DNA of 64,000 bases from Botrimarina mediterranea. Lineage in GTDB: Bacteria; Planctomycetota; Planctomycetia; Pirellulales; Lacipirellulaceae. Below the pieces are notes generated by a model. It did not search any database and was not told the origin of the DNA. It saw nothing but the letters and a program-made list of their open reading frames with translations. The position numbers were made by a program, and so were the translations under genes. Where the stretch lies: positions 558,001-622,000 of the forward strand of contig NZ_CP036349.1 in the NCBI RefSeq assembly GCF_007753265.1, in the 5' to 3' direction. Every line of letters begins with the position of its first letter. The stretch's first letter is position 1. Below, in pieces: positions 15,437-24,725 of the stretch.

Positions 15437-16861
15437 CTACTTCGCCCCAAGCCGTCGCAGCGCTGCGACGAACTCGGGCGATGCGGCGTCGAGCGTCAGC
15501 ACCTCGGTGCGGCCGCCGGGTTCGTCGGCGCGGATGAGGACGACGACTTCCGACTTCTCGCCGCGCGAGACGATCTCGCTCAGCGTAGCGCGCTCGCCGG
15601 TGGTGAGCGCGGATTCGTCCGGCGCGGTGAGGGCGTTCTGGCCGCGGATCACTGGAGTGCGTTCGACGGGCGTGAGGTCACGAGACGCCGAAGCGAACGC
15701 CGGAACCGGCGGTTGCGTTGCAGCGACAACGGGCGTCGGGGCTGGAGCCTCGACGGGCGCCGACGGCTGCGGGTTGCGGTAGAGGTCGCTGAGGCCGATG
15801 CGGTCGAGCTGGGCGTGGATCGACGCCAGCCCGGCGTAGATCCCTTCATTGGCGGGTTCGTCGGCGAAGTTGCAGACGCCGATCAATTCGCCCGCCGCGT
15901 TGAACAAGCCGCCGCCGCTGCGTCCCTGGACCGGGGCGCCGGAGGATTCGATGTTCGGCGGGCCGTCGTAGCGATTGAGGTCGACGATCTGGCTCTCACG
16001 CACGGTCGGATCGGCGCCCAGGTCACAGCCGACGCTCCGTACCGGCGCGCCGACTTGCAAGTCGCCGGGCGACATCGCGACAGGGCTCGAAGGAACCGCG
16101 ACGCTTGGGCGGATCGCGACGAGGGCCACGTCGGCGTCGAAGTCGTGGCTGATCAATTGACCCTCGACCTTCTCGGCGACACGCACCGCGCCGGTGGCCG
16201 TGTCGAAGAGTTCAATCGAGATCTTGCCCGCGGGGTCGATCGGCTTGCCGTCGGGCCCGCGGAAGAGGTGAGCGCAAGTGACGACCAGCGCCTCGCCGCT
16301 ACGGGCGTCGATGATCGTGCCGGTGCCGAACGAGCGGCCATTCGGTTCGACGATCGTGAACCGCACGGTGGTCGAGAGCAGCTTGGCGTTTGCCCCAGAG
16401 ACCGGTCCCGATTGCGGCTGCGGAGCGCCGAACTCACGGTTGGCCATCGCGTACGAGTTCTCACGCCCCGAGACCGGCGCAAAGGTGTGCTTCGGCGCGG
16501 CGGCGGGTTGCTGTTGCTGTTGCGAGGCGCCCGACACGAGTTGCTTCAGCGACTCGTACTGCGTGGCGCCGACGATGCGGCCCACTTCGCGGCCGTTCGC
16601 GACGGCGACGAACGTCGGGTAGCTGTCGATCCGTAGCTGCGCGGCGAGCTGTGTTTCGCGCGAGCCATCGACGCGGCGGACGCGGACGCCCTCGGCTTCG
16701 AGCCGCTCGACCGTGGGCGCCATGGCGCGGCACGGCCCGCAGGTCGGCAGATAGAAATCGAGTAACTCGATTTCTTGAGCCGACGCACTCGTAGCGAGCG
16801 CAAGGCAGAGGACGAGCGCAAGGCTCTGGGTAAATGACGAGACGAACCTTCGAGTGACCAT
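15437..16861 (-). CDS. Secreted thioredoxin-trypsin-like protease fusion
   Basis: 474 aa from the ATG at 16861. An AAGGAGG lies seven bases before this ATG but only one base before the alternative ATG at 16867, which decides the start. Signal peptide 1-28 (ALATSASAQ). Thioredoxin domain 30-110 with CGPC at 41-44. Gln/Pro linker to about 165. Trypsin-like domain 165-355 with the full triad: H198 in VTCAHLF, D244 in FDADVALV, S315 in QGRSGGGLF. A Pro-rich tail follows. Likely periplasmic; may link redox state to proteolysis. This domain order is unusual to me. Confidence 0.88.
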   Translation of the reverse strand: MVTRRFVSSFTQSLALVLCLALATSASAQEIELLDFYLPTCGPCRAMAPTVERLEAEGVRVRRVDGSRETQLAAQLRIDSYPTFVAVANGREVGRIVGATQYESLKQLVSGASQQQQQPAAAPKHTFAPVSGRENSYAMANREFGAPQPQSGPVSGANAKLLSTTVRFTIVEPNGRSFGTGTIIDARSGEALVVTCAHLFRGPDGKPIDPAGKISIELFDTATGAVRVAEKVEGQLISHDFDADVALVAIRPSVAVPSSPVAMSPGDLQVGAPVRSVGCDLGADPTVRESQIVDLNRYDGPPNIESSGAPVQGRSGGGLFNAAGELIGVCNFADEPANEGIYAGLASIHAQLDRIGLSDLYRNPQPSAPVEAPAPTPVVAATQPPVPAFASASRDLTPVERTPVIRGQNALTAPDESALTTGERATLSEIVSRGEKSEVVVLIRADEPGGRTEVLTLDAASPEFVAALRRLGAK

Positions 16862-17293
16862 CCGCATCCCTCCTTGGACGACGTGGTCTGGCGGCGAGTG
16901 AGTGGACCGACGACCACGAGCGAGCGCCGCATCCTGCGACGAGAAAAACTCGTGGTTTGCGCTGGTCGCCAATCTTTGGCGACCTGGGCAAGTCAGTCAG
17001 CTCGGCAAATTTGTTCCAGTCCGGTAATTGTTACAACCTCAAAACTTCAAACCTGCTAGCACGGCTGGCGGCCGTCGTGGCGAGCCGGCGACGTTAGTCG
17101 TCGGAGTTTTTAGCGAGTTTGGCTCAAGTCGCTGGTACCCGCTGCACTCCGGGGACGGACGTCTCCCGGCTCGCCGTCACTTGGTTGCACTTGGCGTGCC
17201 AGAGGGGCCGCTGGCGGTCGGGTCGTGGGGACGACGCTACGCCGATAGAATGCCGGCCACGCTCTTGCTGTCACCGCCCACCGCCCGCCGTAA
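16862..17293. other. Intergenic region with repeat remnants
   Basis: 432 bp between divergent genes. It should hold the promoters of the thioredoxin-protease gene (minus) and metG (plus), which I cannot assign with confidence. At 17072-17186 there is an imperfect inverted pair of the GGCGAGCCG / CGGCTCGCC family. No coding potential. Confidence 0.4.
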
Positions 17294-19402
17294 ATGCCCG
17301 CAGAATCCCCTGTTAAGCGCCGCTTGCTCGTCACTTCGGCCCTGCCGTACGCCAACGGCCCGATCCACATCGGGCACCTCGTGGAGTACCTGCAGACCGA
17401 CATCTGGGTCCGCTTCCAGAAGCTCACCGGCAACCGCTGCGTCTACGTCTGCGCCGACGACACGCACGGCACGGCGATCATGATCCGCGCCCGACAGGAG
17501 GGTCGTACGGAGGTCGAGATGATCGCCGACATGCAGCGCCAGCACGAGGCGGACTTTGCGGATTTCCTGATCGAGTTCGACAACTACGGCAGCACCAACA
17601 GCCCCGAGAACGAGCGGCTGTGCGGCGAGCTGTGGAAATCGATCCGCGAGGCGGGCCTCGTCAAAGAGGAAGAAGTGCAGCAGCTGTTCGACCCCGAAGC
17701 GGGAACGTTCCTGGCGGACCGTTTCGTCCGCGGCACGTGCCCCAAGTGCGGCGCGACGGACCAGCCCGGCGACAACTGCAGCAGCTGCGGCAGCGCCTAC
17801 ACGCCGGCCGATCTCGTCGACCCGCGCAGCACGCTCAGCGGCGCGACGCCCGAGCTACGCGCGGCGCCCCACTTGTTCATCGAACTGGAAAAGCTACACG
17901 CCTTCTTGCGCGAATGGGTCGAGACGGCCGACGCGTTGCAGCCCGAGATCGCCAACTACTTGAAGGGGCACTTCCTCGGCCCCAAGGAGAAACCGCTAGA
18001 GCTGCGTGACTGGGACGTGAGCCGGCCGGCGCCCTACTTCGGTTTCGAGATCCCCGACGCGCCGGGCAACTACTGGTACGTCTGGTTCGACGCGCCGATC
18101 GGTTACATCGCCAGCACGCAGCAATGGTGCGACAAGAACGGTGAGCAGCTCGACGATTGGTGGAAGAGCCCTGAGTGCGAAGTCCACCATTTCATCGGCA
18201 AGGACATCACCTACTTCCACACGCTCTTCTGGCCCGGCATGCTGAAGACGGCGGGACTCTCGCTGCCAACGAAGGTCCACATCCACGGCTTCCTCACCGT
18301 GGACGGCGAGAAGATGTCGAAGAGCAAGGGGACGTTCGTCGATGCGCGGACGTACCTCAAGCACCTCGACCCGCAGTGGCTGCGATACTATTACGCGTCG
18401 AAGCTCTCGAGCCGCGTCGACGATTTCGACCTGACGCTCGACGACTTTGTCACGAAGGTGAACACCGACCTCGTTGGTAAGGTGGTGAACCTCGCCAGCC
18501 GCGCGGCGAAGTTTGTCGAGAAGACGGGGCTGTCGGAAGAGTACCCCGATGACGGCGGGCTCTTCGAGCAAGCCGCCAAGGCCGGCGCCGAGATCGCCGC
18601 GGCGTACGAGCGCTGCGATTACTCACAAGCTATGCGGCTGGTGCTTGCCTGCGCGGACCGGGCGAACCCGTTCGTTGAGAACGAGAAGCCGTGGGAACTA
18701 CGCAAGGACCCCGCCAACTCACAGCGGGTGCAGGATGTCTGCACGATCGCGCTGAACTTGTTTAGGCAGATCGCCGTTTACCTGGCGCCGGTCCTGCCAA
18801 AACTCGCGCAGCAGGCGGGCGAGCTGCTCAATGAACCGATTACCTCTTGGGACCAATCGCAAACGCCGCTCGTCGGCACGCCGGTCGCCAAGTTCCAACA
18901 CCTGATGCAACGCGTCGAAACCGAGAAGGTCCAAGCGATGATTGACGAAACGAAAGCGAGTTCTGCTGCTCCGGAGGCTGCCGCCGCCGGCTTAGAAGTC
19001 AACGACGGTCTTGCGGCCGCGTTGGCGAAGTACGACGACGGGCCCGAGCCGCTCGCCGCCGAGCCGCTCGCCGAGGACTGCGTCTACGATGATTTCATGA
19101 AGGTCGACCTGCGCATCGCCCGGGTCGTGGAAGCGAACCACGTCGAGGGCGCCGATAAGCTGCTGCAGCTGACGCTGTCGCTCGGCGGCGGCGAGACTCG
19201 CAACGTCTTCGCCGGCATCAAGAAGGCATATAAGCCAGAGGACCTAGTGGGCCGCCTCGTGATGTACGTGGCGAACCTCGCGCCGCGGAAGATGAAGTTC
19301 GGCGTCAGCACCGGCATGGTCGCCGCCAGCGGCCCCGGCGGCGAAGAGGTCTTTTTGCTGTCGCCCGACAGCGGCGCAAAGCCGGGGCAGCGAGTACACT
19401 AG
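17294..19402 (+). CDS. metG: Methionyl-tRNA synthetase
   Basis: 702 aa. Class I synthetase charging tRNA-Met. HIGH motif at 25-28 ([14 protein letters not shown]), KMSKSKGTF at about 340, and a zinc knuckle with CPKCG...CSSCG (about 149-167). The anticodon-binding helical domain covers about 400-560. After a low-complexity Ala linker (about 555-605), a C-terminal EMAP/Trbp111-like tRNA-binding domain follows (610-702: [20 protein letters not shown]). The size matches dimeric bacterial MetRS with C-terminal domain. Followed 39 bases later by a Uma2 gene. Confidence 0.98.
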   Translation: MPAESPVKRRLLVTSALPYANGPIHIGHLVEYLQTDIWVRFQKLTGNRCVYVCADDTHGTAIMIRARQEGRTEVEMIADMQRQHEADFADFLIEFDNYGSTNSPENERLCGELWKSIREAGLVKEEEVQQLFDPEAGTFLADRFVRGTCPKCGATDQPGDNCSSCGSAYTPADLVDPRSTLSGATPELRAAPHLFIELEKLHAFLREWVETADALQPEIANYLKGHFLGPKEKPLELRDWDVSRPAPYFGFEIPDAPGNYWYVWFDAPIGYIASTQQWCDKNGEQLDDWWKSPECEVHHFIGKDITYFHTLFWPGMLKTAGLSLPTKVHIHGFLTVDGEKMSKSKGTFVDARTYLKHLDPQWLRYYYASKLSSRVDDFDLTLDDFVTKVNTDLVGKVVNLASRAAKFVEKTGLSEEYPDDGGLFEQAAKAGAEIAAAYERCDYSQAMRLVLACADRANPFVENEKPWELRKDPANSQRVQDVCTIALNLFRQIAVYLAPVLPKLAQQAGELLNEPITSWDQSQTPLVGTPVAKFQHLMQRVETEKVQAMIDETKASSAAPEAAAAGLEVNDGLAAALAKYDDGPEPLAAEPLAEDCVYDDFMKVDLRIARVVEANHVEGADKLLQLTLSLGGGETRNVFAGIKKAYKPEDLVGRLVMYVANLAPRKMKFGVSTGMVAASGPGGEEVFLLSPDSGAKPGQRVH

Positions 19403-19441
19403 GGGTAGCGGATTTCTACGACCCAACCGTCGGCAACTGCC

Positions 19442-20113
19442 ATGCTCACACCGACCTTCGGTTACGCCAACGACTTCGACCCTGCCCTCGTGCCCCGCAT
19501 GAAGGCAGGCGATCCGGAGTATGCCTGGGAATTGGTGACCATGTTTCCTGTGCAAGGAGAGTGGTCCGAGGAAGAGTATTTAGCACTAACCGACTCGACC
19601 AATCGGCTGATCGAATTCACCGACGGCACAGTGGAGTTTCTGCCGATGCCGACATTTCTCCACCAAGTCTTGCTTGCAGAGCTGCTACGGTTTTTCACTG
19701 CCTATGCTGACAAGCACGATCCCGCATGGGTGCTTCCCGCCGGGCTTCGGGTTCGCGCTCCGGAGAAGAAGTTCCGCGAGCCCGACCTCGTTTACCTAAG
19801 AAAGGCGTCGAAGAGTTTTAAGGGTGATCGTTATGTCGATGGTGCTGATCTAGTTGTCGAGATTGTGAGCCCCGATGACCGTAGCATCATAAGAGACTAC
19901 CGTGAGAAGGTCGCCATCTACGCGGCCGTTGGCATCACTGAGTATTGGATCGTCGATCCGCAGGAATCGAAGATCACCGTCCTGACGCTCCCCGAGGGCA
20001 AGAGCGTGTACGCCGAGCACGGCATATTCCGCCCCGGCGAGACGGCGACCTCGAAGCTGCTCGATGGCTTTGTCGTCGACGTGAAGGCGTGCTTCGACGC
20101 GGCGAAGGCGTGA
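19442..20113 (+). CDS. Uma2 family (DUF820) nuclease-like protein
   Basis: 223 aa. PD-(D/E)XK fold of the Uma2 family: LPMPTFLHQVLLAELLRFF, then FREPDLVYLRKAS (catalytic D), ADLVVEIVSPDDRS (catalytic E), and the YREKVAIYAAVGITEYWIVD helix-strand with its lysine. Uma2 proteins are abundant in cyanobacteria and planctomycetes; most have no known function and are thought to be mobile or defence-associated endonucleases. N-terminal 45 residues are an extra extension. Confidence 0.9.
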   Translation: MLTPTFGYANDFDPALVPRMKAGDPEYAWELVTMFPVQGEWSEEEYLALTDSTNRLIEFTDGTVEFLPMPTFLHQVLLAELLRFFTAYADKHDPAWVLPAGLRVRAPEKKFREPDLVYLRKASKSFKGDRYVDGADLVVEIVSPDDRSIIRDYREKVAIYAAVGITEYWIVDPQESKITVLTLPEGKSVYAEHGIFRPGETATSKLLDGFVVDVKACFDAAKA

Positions 20114-20168
20114 GGCGTTCAGAACTGTTGGCCGCTGATTCTAATTCCAGCGAAAGTGGGCGCAACCG

Positions 20169-20660
20169 ATGGACACTCACGATGTGACGACAGTGTCCTC
20201 GACAGACTCTCACTCGCTACCGCAGAAGAATCCGCGAAACGCAATTTGGTTTGGGGTTATAGCAGGTGTAGCTGCGGCAGTCTCAAGCGTCGCGGGTTCA
20301 TGGGTTGTCCGAAGCTTGCCCGCCAGTGCAGCCAAGATTGACCTCGAACTTGCCAAAGCAGCAGATGCAATCAATCGGACTTTGCCTACCTTCGTGGATA
20401 AGTGGACGCGCCTGGACGCCACGATGGCGGCTCCAGGTAAGGAACTGGTCTACCGCTACACTTTAGTAACCAATGGGCCGGTCGAAGGCGTCTTTCCGGA
20501 CAAGGGCCGATTCGTTGAAATGGTGAAGGAACGCAGTCAGAACAACTACCGAAATTCAAGTGACATGGAGTGCTACCGGCAATCCGGCGTTACCCTGGTC
20601 TACGTTTATTTCGACGAAGAAGGGAATGAGTACGCCAAGTTTAAGATTCGACCGGAGTAG
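20169..20660 (+). CDS. Hypothetical single-pass membrane protein
   Basis: 163 aa. One membrane span (about 24-48: NAIWFGVIAGVAAAVSSVAG) with a short cytoplasmic N-terminus and a 110-residue outer domain. The outer part (PGKELVYRYTLVTN, VTLVYVYFDEEGNEYAKF) is a pattern shared by small bacterial proteins of unknown function. Base composition is visibly less GC-rich than the neighbours, so it may be acquired. It starts 55 bases after the Uma2 gene, same strand. Confidence 0.75.
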   Translation: MDTHDVTTVSSTDSHSLPQKNPRNAIWFGVIAGVAAAVSSVAGSWVVRSLPASAAKIDLELAKAADAINRTLPTFVDKWTRLDATMAAPGKELVYRYTLVTNGPVEGVFPDKGRFVEMVKERSQNNYRNSSDMECYRQSGVTLVYVYFDEEGNEYAKFKIRPE

Positions 20661-20672
20661 TGTCGTACGGGC

Positions 20673-21074
20673 TCACTCCACCGCGTGCTCGCGCAGCTCT
20701 TCCAACGTTGCAAACTCGAGCGACGAGATGTGGCACGCCGCCAGCACCACCGGGGGCGCCATGCCGGCGTCGTAGGCTTCTTTCCAACGCGCGGCGCAGA
20801 GACACCACCGGTCGCCGGCGACGAGGCCCGGGAACTCGTACTCGGGGACCGGCGTGCTGAGGTCGTTGCCGCGCTCGCGGCTGAACTCGAGAAACTCGGG
20901 CGTCATCTGCGCGCAGACGGTGTGGATGCCGACATCGCTGGCGCCGGTGCGGCAGAAGCCGTCACGGTAGAAGCCCGTCACCGGGCCTTCGTTGGGATTA
21001 GCGCAGCACGGCTTTAGCGGTTCGCCCAACACGTTCTTCGGCTGGGTGTTGCGGCCAGAGGCGGGAGTGCTCAT
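20673..21074 (-). CDS. DUF2237 family protein
   Basis: 133 aa. Typical features are NVLGEPLKPCCANP, TGFYRDGFC, HTVCAQMTPEFLEFS, and GDRWCLCAARWKEA. The conserved cysteines of the family are all present. Function unknown. Its ATG overlaps the TGA of the upstream PLC-like gene in an ATGA arrangement (21071-21074), so the two are probably translationally coupled. Confidence 0.92.
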   Translation of the reverse strand: MSTPASGRNTQPKNVLGEPLKPCCANPNEGPVTGFYRDGFCRTGASDVGIHTVCAQMTPEFLEFSRERGNDLSTPVPEYEFPGLVAGDRWCLCAARWKEAYDAGMAPPVVLAACHISSLEFATLEELREHAVE

Positions 21075-22219
21075 GGGCTCGAAGCGGGTGGGTCACTAGC
21101 GGCGGGGTCGCTAGCAGGAGTCTTGGTGGCGGTCACGGGATTGCGACGCACGTACGCGCCGCCCTCGAAGGCCACACTATACCCGGTTCCGAGCCGCTCG
21201 TCCGGAAGGGGGTAGTCGGTGCTGATGACCTGCGCGCCGCAGACCCTTGACGCGTCGAAGCGTGAGTGGTCGCCCGCGCGGGCCTCGGCCGTCTCGGCGT
21301 CGGCGCGGGTGCGGACGAGATAACCTTGCTCGACCCGTTGGCGAATGGCCTGGCCGTCGCGCAGCGGGTCGTTGATGATCAGCACCGCCGCTTCGGGAGT
21401 CCCCGGTTCCGAAGTGGTGAATAGCGCGCGACCGCACAGAGAAGGGTGGCCGTCAACGTAATCCCGCCGCTTCATGCCGCCTTCGTCGATCACGAAAAGG
21501 AATTGCCCGCGTACGTCATCCACCCTGGGCCAGCCGCGATCACGAATCGCCGCTGCAAGCGTCTCGGCGTCGCCGCGCACGAGGTCGGGCGTAATCAACC
21601 GATCTTCGCTGAGCCCTTCGCGGATCGTTTCGTCAAGGCGATCGAGCGCCGCGGCGCCGAACGGCGCCGGTTCGGTGGCGTTGGGGAACGGAGCCGGCTG
21701 GTCGTTGAGGTTCATCGTGACGATGACCGGCAGGTGTCCGGCGTTCCGCTGCGACCATTCGCGTAGCTCGACGAGCGCGTCGTCGAGCGTCGCGCAGTTG
21801 CTGCGGAAGTCGACGTCGGTGACGTGCAGCACCTTGAAGCCCGGCGTCTGCATCTTGCGATCGGCGTTGTACGGCGCGGGCTCGAAGCCCATCCGTCGTT
21901 GAAGCTCTAGGCCTTGAGGCGCGGCGTAACGCCCGCCGTCGGGGTCGTCGAAGAGATCGAGCTCTAATGCCCGCAGGCCCAGGTCGAGCTGCTCACTGAG
22001 CGGCGGGTGGGCGTAGTCGAGCGCGCGGGCGTCCCCGTTGGCCAACGACATCAGCCGCAGCAGCGGCGCGTCGATCGCTTGCTTGTAGCTGTTGTGCGAG
22101 CCAATCACCTGCAACTGATTCAGCCGCAGGCCGCTCGTGTCGAACGGCTCGCGCGCGAAGCCGATCCCACAGGCGAAGATTGCTATCGCGGCGGCGAACG
22201 TTCTGGATGCCAATGTCAT
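21071..22219 (-). CDS. Secreted PLC-like phosphodiesterase (Ca2+-dependent PI-PLC family)
   Basis: 382 aa from the ATG at 22219. Signal peptide MTLASRTFAAAIAIFACGIG, cleavage near FAR. TIM-barrel landmarks of the PI-PLC-like family: LNQLQVIGSHNSYKQ (first catalytic His at about 41), GLRALELDLFDDPDGG (metal/acid residues), KVLHVTDVDFRSNC (second His), and PVIVTMNLNDQP. Likely acts on phospholipids or a phosphodiester outside the cytoplasm. Overlaps the next gene by four bases. Confidence 0.87.
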   Translation of the reverse strand: MTLASRTFAAAIAIFACGIGFAREPFDTSGLRLNQLQVIGSHNSYKQAIDAPLLRLMSLANGDARALDYAHPPLSEQLDLGLRALELDLFDDPDGGRYAAPQGLELQRRMGFEPAPYNADRKMQTPGFKVLHVTDVDFRSNCATLDDALVELREWSQRNAGHLPVIVTMNLNDQPAPFPNATEPAPFGAAALDRLDETIREGLSEDRLITPDLVRGDAETLAAAIRDRGWPRVDDVRGQFLFVIDEGGMKRRDYVDGHPSLCGRALFTTSEPGTPEAAVLIINDPLRDGQAIRQRVEQGYLVRTRADAETAEARAGDHSRFDASRVCGAQVISTDYPLPDERLGTGYSVAFEGGAYVRRNPVTATKTPASDPAASDPPASSP

Positions 22220-22340
22220 GCAGCGGATGAAGTGGAGCCTGTCTTGTAGGTCAGGCGGCGCCCGACGCCCCACCACCCTAATCGACAGTGCCGCAGCGTT
22301 GAACTCTCCGACACGACAGATGACGGCTCGATGGCGGCGC

Positions 22341-22409
22341 CACCCGCGGCTAGCGCCGACGGCTCCGTAGCTGGCTTGCATCGTGAGCCGTCGTCGCTAG
22401 CCGCGGGTG
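22341..22409. repeat. Inverted repeat (CACCCGCGGCTAGCGCCGAC type)
   Basis: Left arm 22341-22365, right arm 22385-22409, 24 of 25 bases paired. Single arms of the same consensus are at 36855-36879 and 51511-51535. It lies between the PLC-like gene start and the end of the next minus-strand gene. Confidence 0.7.
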
Positions 22410-22423
22410 ACTCACCGGGCGGC

Positions 22424-22780
22424 TCACTCGCCGAAGAGCGCGAGGACCTCTAGGGCCGCGAAGCCGAGCGTCAGCCGCTCGCTGACCGACTGCTGGCTGC
22501 GACGCCAGCGCGACTGCGCTCGATCGACGTAGTGGCGACGTGTCTCGTCGAGCAAATCGGCGTCGACCTCGCGGCTCGTCTCACGCCAAAGCTTGCGGAG
22601 CGCTTCGAGCGCCGCGGCGTCGCCCGACAGAGCGGCGAACACCGTGTCGTCGAGCCGTTCGAGGCTTTCGAGCGACTCGCACGGGATCTGTCTGCCCCCC
22701 GCCGTCACGACGTGCGAACCACACACCGGCCCGGCGGGCTGGGTGGGGAGCGTACGGCGATTTAGCGTGGCGGCGACCAT
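22424..22780 (-). CDS. Small hypothetical protein
   Basis: 118 aa. N-terminus has PVCGSHVVTAGGRQIPC, with two cysteines, then a helical half rich in Arg and Glu (SREVDADLLDETRRHYVDRA). No signal peptide or span. Not recognised. Its upstream neighbour is a coiled-coil gene in the same direction, 139 bases away. Confidence 0.65.
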   Translation of the reverse strand: MVAATLNRRTLPTQPAGPVCGSHVVTAGGRQIPCESLESLERLDDTVFAALSGDAAALEALRKLWRETSREVDADLLDETRRHYVDRAQSRWRRSQQSVSERLTLGFAALEVLALFGE

Positions 22781-22919
22781 GATCGGGACGGCGGTGAGAG
22801 GGTGGTCCGGGATGGCGAGGGAGTCGAGGAAGGAACTTGAGTTCAGGGGAATGACAACCTAGGACCGCAATCGGGTTCGCGCGGTCCCGGGGCCTGAAAT
22901 TGCGGAAACCGCGGCGCCG

Positions 22920-23516
22920 TTAATTGTGGCGCAACCGGGCGAATCGCTCGGCGACGTGCTCGACGGCGGCGAAGTCGGGCAGCGGCTCACCGCCGTCGGC
23001 TCCTGCCATCAGATCGCCGTCATCATTCGTCAGGGCTTCGTCATACGAGAGGGGCCCGTCGGGTGCGGGCGCGTCCGTACGACACTCTTCCGCCATCGGC
23101 TCTGCCAAGAGCGGCTCGTCATCGCCGATCTCGCGCAGCTCGGCCGCCAAGCGGTTGTTGGCGGCCTGCATACGCAACAGCTCTTCGGTCCGGTCGAGCA
23201 GCAGTTGCTCCAGCTCGGTGACGCGGTCGCGGGCGAGCTTGAGGTCGTGCTCGAGCCGTCGGCGGCGGGCGTCGGCGGCCTGTTCCTTGGCGGTGGCGTC
23301 GCGGCGGGCCTCGGCCTCGGCCGCTTCAGCGGCGGCGATCCGGTCGGCCCACTCGCTGAGCTGCCCGACGGCTTGTTCCAGCGGTTCCAGCAGCCGTTGC
23401 AGGTCCTCGGCGCGGCCCGCCTCGGCGCGGGCCCAGTCGTCAACGAGTTCGCGCAGGGGTTCATCAACCGGCGCTTCGATCGTGGCTACGGACATCGCCG
23501 TCGGGGGCCAATCCAT
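22920..23516 (-). CDS. Coiled-coil hypothetical protein
   Basis: 198 aa (or 191 aa from the ATG at 23495). Residues 25-130 form a near-continuous coiled coil rich in Ala, Glu, Arg (LEHDLKLARDRVTELEQLLL). The C-terminal third is acidic and disordered. No recognised domain. Could be a structural or scaffold protein. Confidence 0.65.
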   Translation of the reverse strand: MDWPPTAMSVATIEAPVDEPLRELVDDWARAEAGRAEDLQRLLEPLEQAVGQLSEWADRIAAAEAAEAEARRDATAKEQAADARRRRLEHDLKLARDRVTELEQLLLDRTEELLRMQAANNRLAAELREIGDDEPLLAEPMAEECRTDAPAPDGPLSYDEALTNDDGDLMAGADGGEPLPDFAAVEHVAERFARLRHN

Positions 23517-23794
23517 GGAGATAAGGGGCGTCCCCTACCGCCTACGGGACGCTTCGCATCTAAAAACTACGTCGCGGTTTGCGAAGAGGTCGGGCTTTTG
23601 AGTGCGGGTCCTTCGTTATCGGGGATTCAAAGGATTGGGTTGTGCGGGTTGGAGGGGTGGTTCGTTGCGCACCGCGGGCTTCGGCCCGCGGCTGAGACCC
23701 AATCGGTCGGGGTGTTGAACGGCGATTCGCCGACCAGTGCGACACGTCGCAGCCGGGGGCGGCCGCCCCTGGTGCGCCGCGAACCGTATCCAGT

Positions 23795-24553
23795 TCAATC
23801 CTCTTCCACCGCTCGCAGCCGCGGCAGGAACATCGGCACGCGTCGTTGGTATCCCTCGTAGACGTCGCCGAAGTGGGCCACGAGGTCCCGCTCTTCGATC
23901 ATCGCCGCGACAACCATGTAGAGCGTCAGCACGCCGGCGAACAACAGGTGGCCGACCGTCATCGTCGGCGTCGCCCAGAACGCGATCGCCCAGCCGATGT
24001 AGAGCGGGTGACGCACCCGGCTGTAGAGTAGCGGCTCGTGGAACGGCAACGCCGTGTACTCGCGGCCGCGGAGGTGCAGCCACACCTGCCGCAGGCCGAA
24101 CAGGTCGAAGTGGTTGATGAGCAGGCTCACCAGCGGCACCATCGCCCAGCCCATCGCGAACAGGGTCCAACCGAGAGCGCGGGCGGAGGGGTTCGCCACG
24201 TCCCAGACGATCATGTCGATCGGCCGCCATAGCGCCATGACGACGACCGTCACGAGGCTCGACGCCAACACATAGGTGCTGCGTTCGATCTCTTGCGGAA
24301 CGATCCGCGTCCAGGCCCGTTTGAACGCCGGCCGCGCCATCACCGAGTGCTGCACGGCGAACAGGCCCAGCAAGGCGACGTCCCAGGCGACGGCGAACGC
24401 CGTCAGGGGCCCGGCGCCCGAGTCGATCGTCTTCACCGAATCACGCCATCCGGCGGGGACGAGGTTGCCGACGAAGACCGCCATGTAGTTGTAAACGGCC
24501 ATGAACAGCAGGTAGCAGCCCACTCCGTACGCAAAGTAAATCCAACGTTTCAT
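23795..24553 (-). CDS. mddA: Methanethiol S-methyltransferase-like membrane protein
   Basis: 252 aa from the ATG at 24553. Five or six membrane spans. NnrU/ICMT-like family; the RVRHPLYIGWAIAFWATPTM signature, AVQHSVMARPAFKRAW, and ALPFHEPLLYSRVRHP match the MddA branch, which makes dimethyl sulfide from methanethiol with SAM. EERDL near the end is the typical SAM-binding Glu-Arg pair. Divergent from a TetR gene over a tandem operator, suggesting TetR control. Enzyme identity rests on motif recall, so the paralogous isoprenylcysteine methyltransferase-like group is the alternative. Confidence 0.82.
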   Translation of the reverse strand: MKRWIYFAYGVGCYLLFMAVYNYMAVFVGNLVPAGWRDSVKTIDSGAGPLTAFAVAWDVALLGLFAVQHSVMARPAFKRAWTRIVPQEIERSTYVLASSLVTVVVMALWRPIDMIVWDVANPSARALGWTLFAMGWAMVPLVSLLINHFDLFGLRQVWLHLRGREYTALPFHEPLLYSRVRHPLYIGWAIAFWATPTMTVGHLLFAGVLTLYMVVAAMIEERDLVAHFGDVYEGYQRRVPMFLPRLRAVEED

Positions 24554-24664
24554 CGTGCCTCTCGCCTGACTTCGGGGGATCGCGGTTCTCGTTCCGAGCG
24601 ACGCCACGCGGCGCCGGGAAAGGTTTAAGCGGCGGAATTTACGCCTTGTTACTGGAGGCCGAGA

Positions 24665-24704
24665 GTGGACTTCGGGTACACCTTGGGTGGACTTGAAGTA
24701 CACC
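24665..24704. promoter_or_regulatory. Tandem operator for the TetR regulator
   Basis: Two copies of GTGGACTT-NNN-GTACACC at 24665-24682 and 24687-24704, 22 bp apart centre to centre (two helical turns). Each copy has imperfect dyad symmetry (GTGgAC...GTaCAC). They lie 21 bases before the tetR ATG and 112 bases upstream of the divergent mddA start. Confidence 0.6.
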
Positions 24705-24725
24705 CCCCCGCCGGGACGGCCCGCC

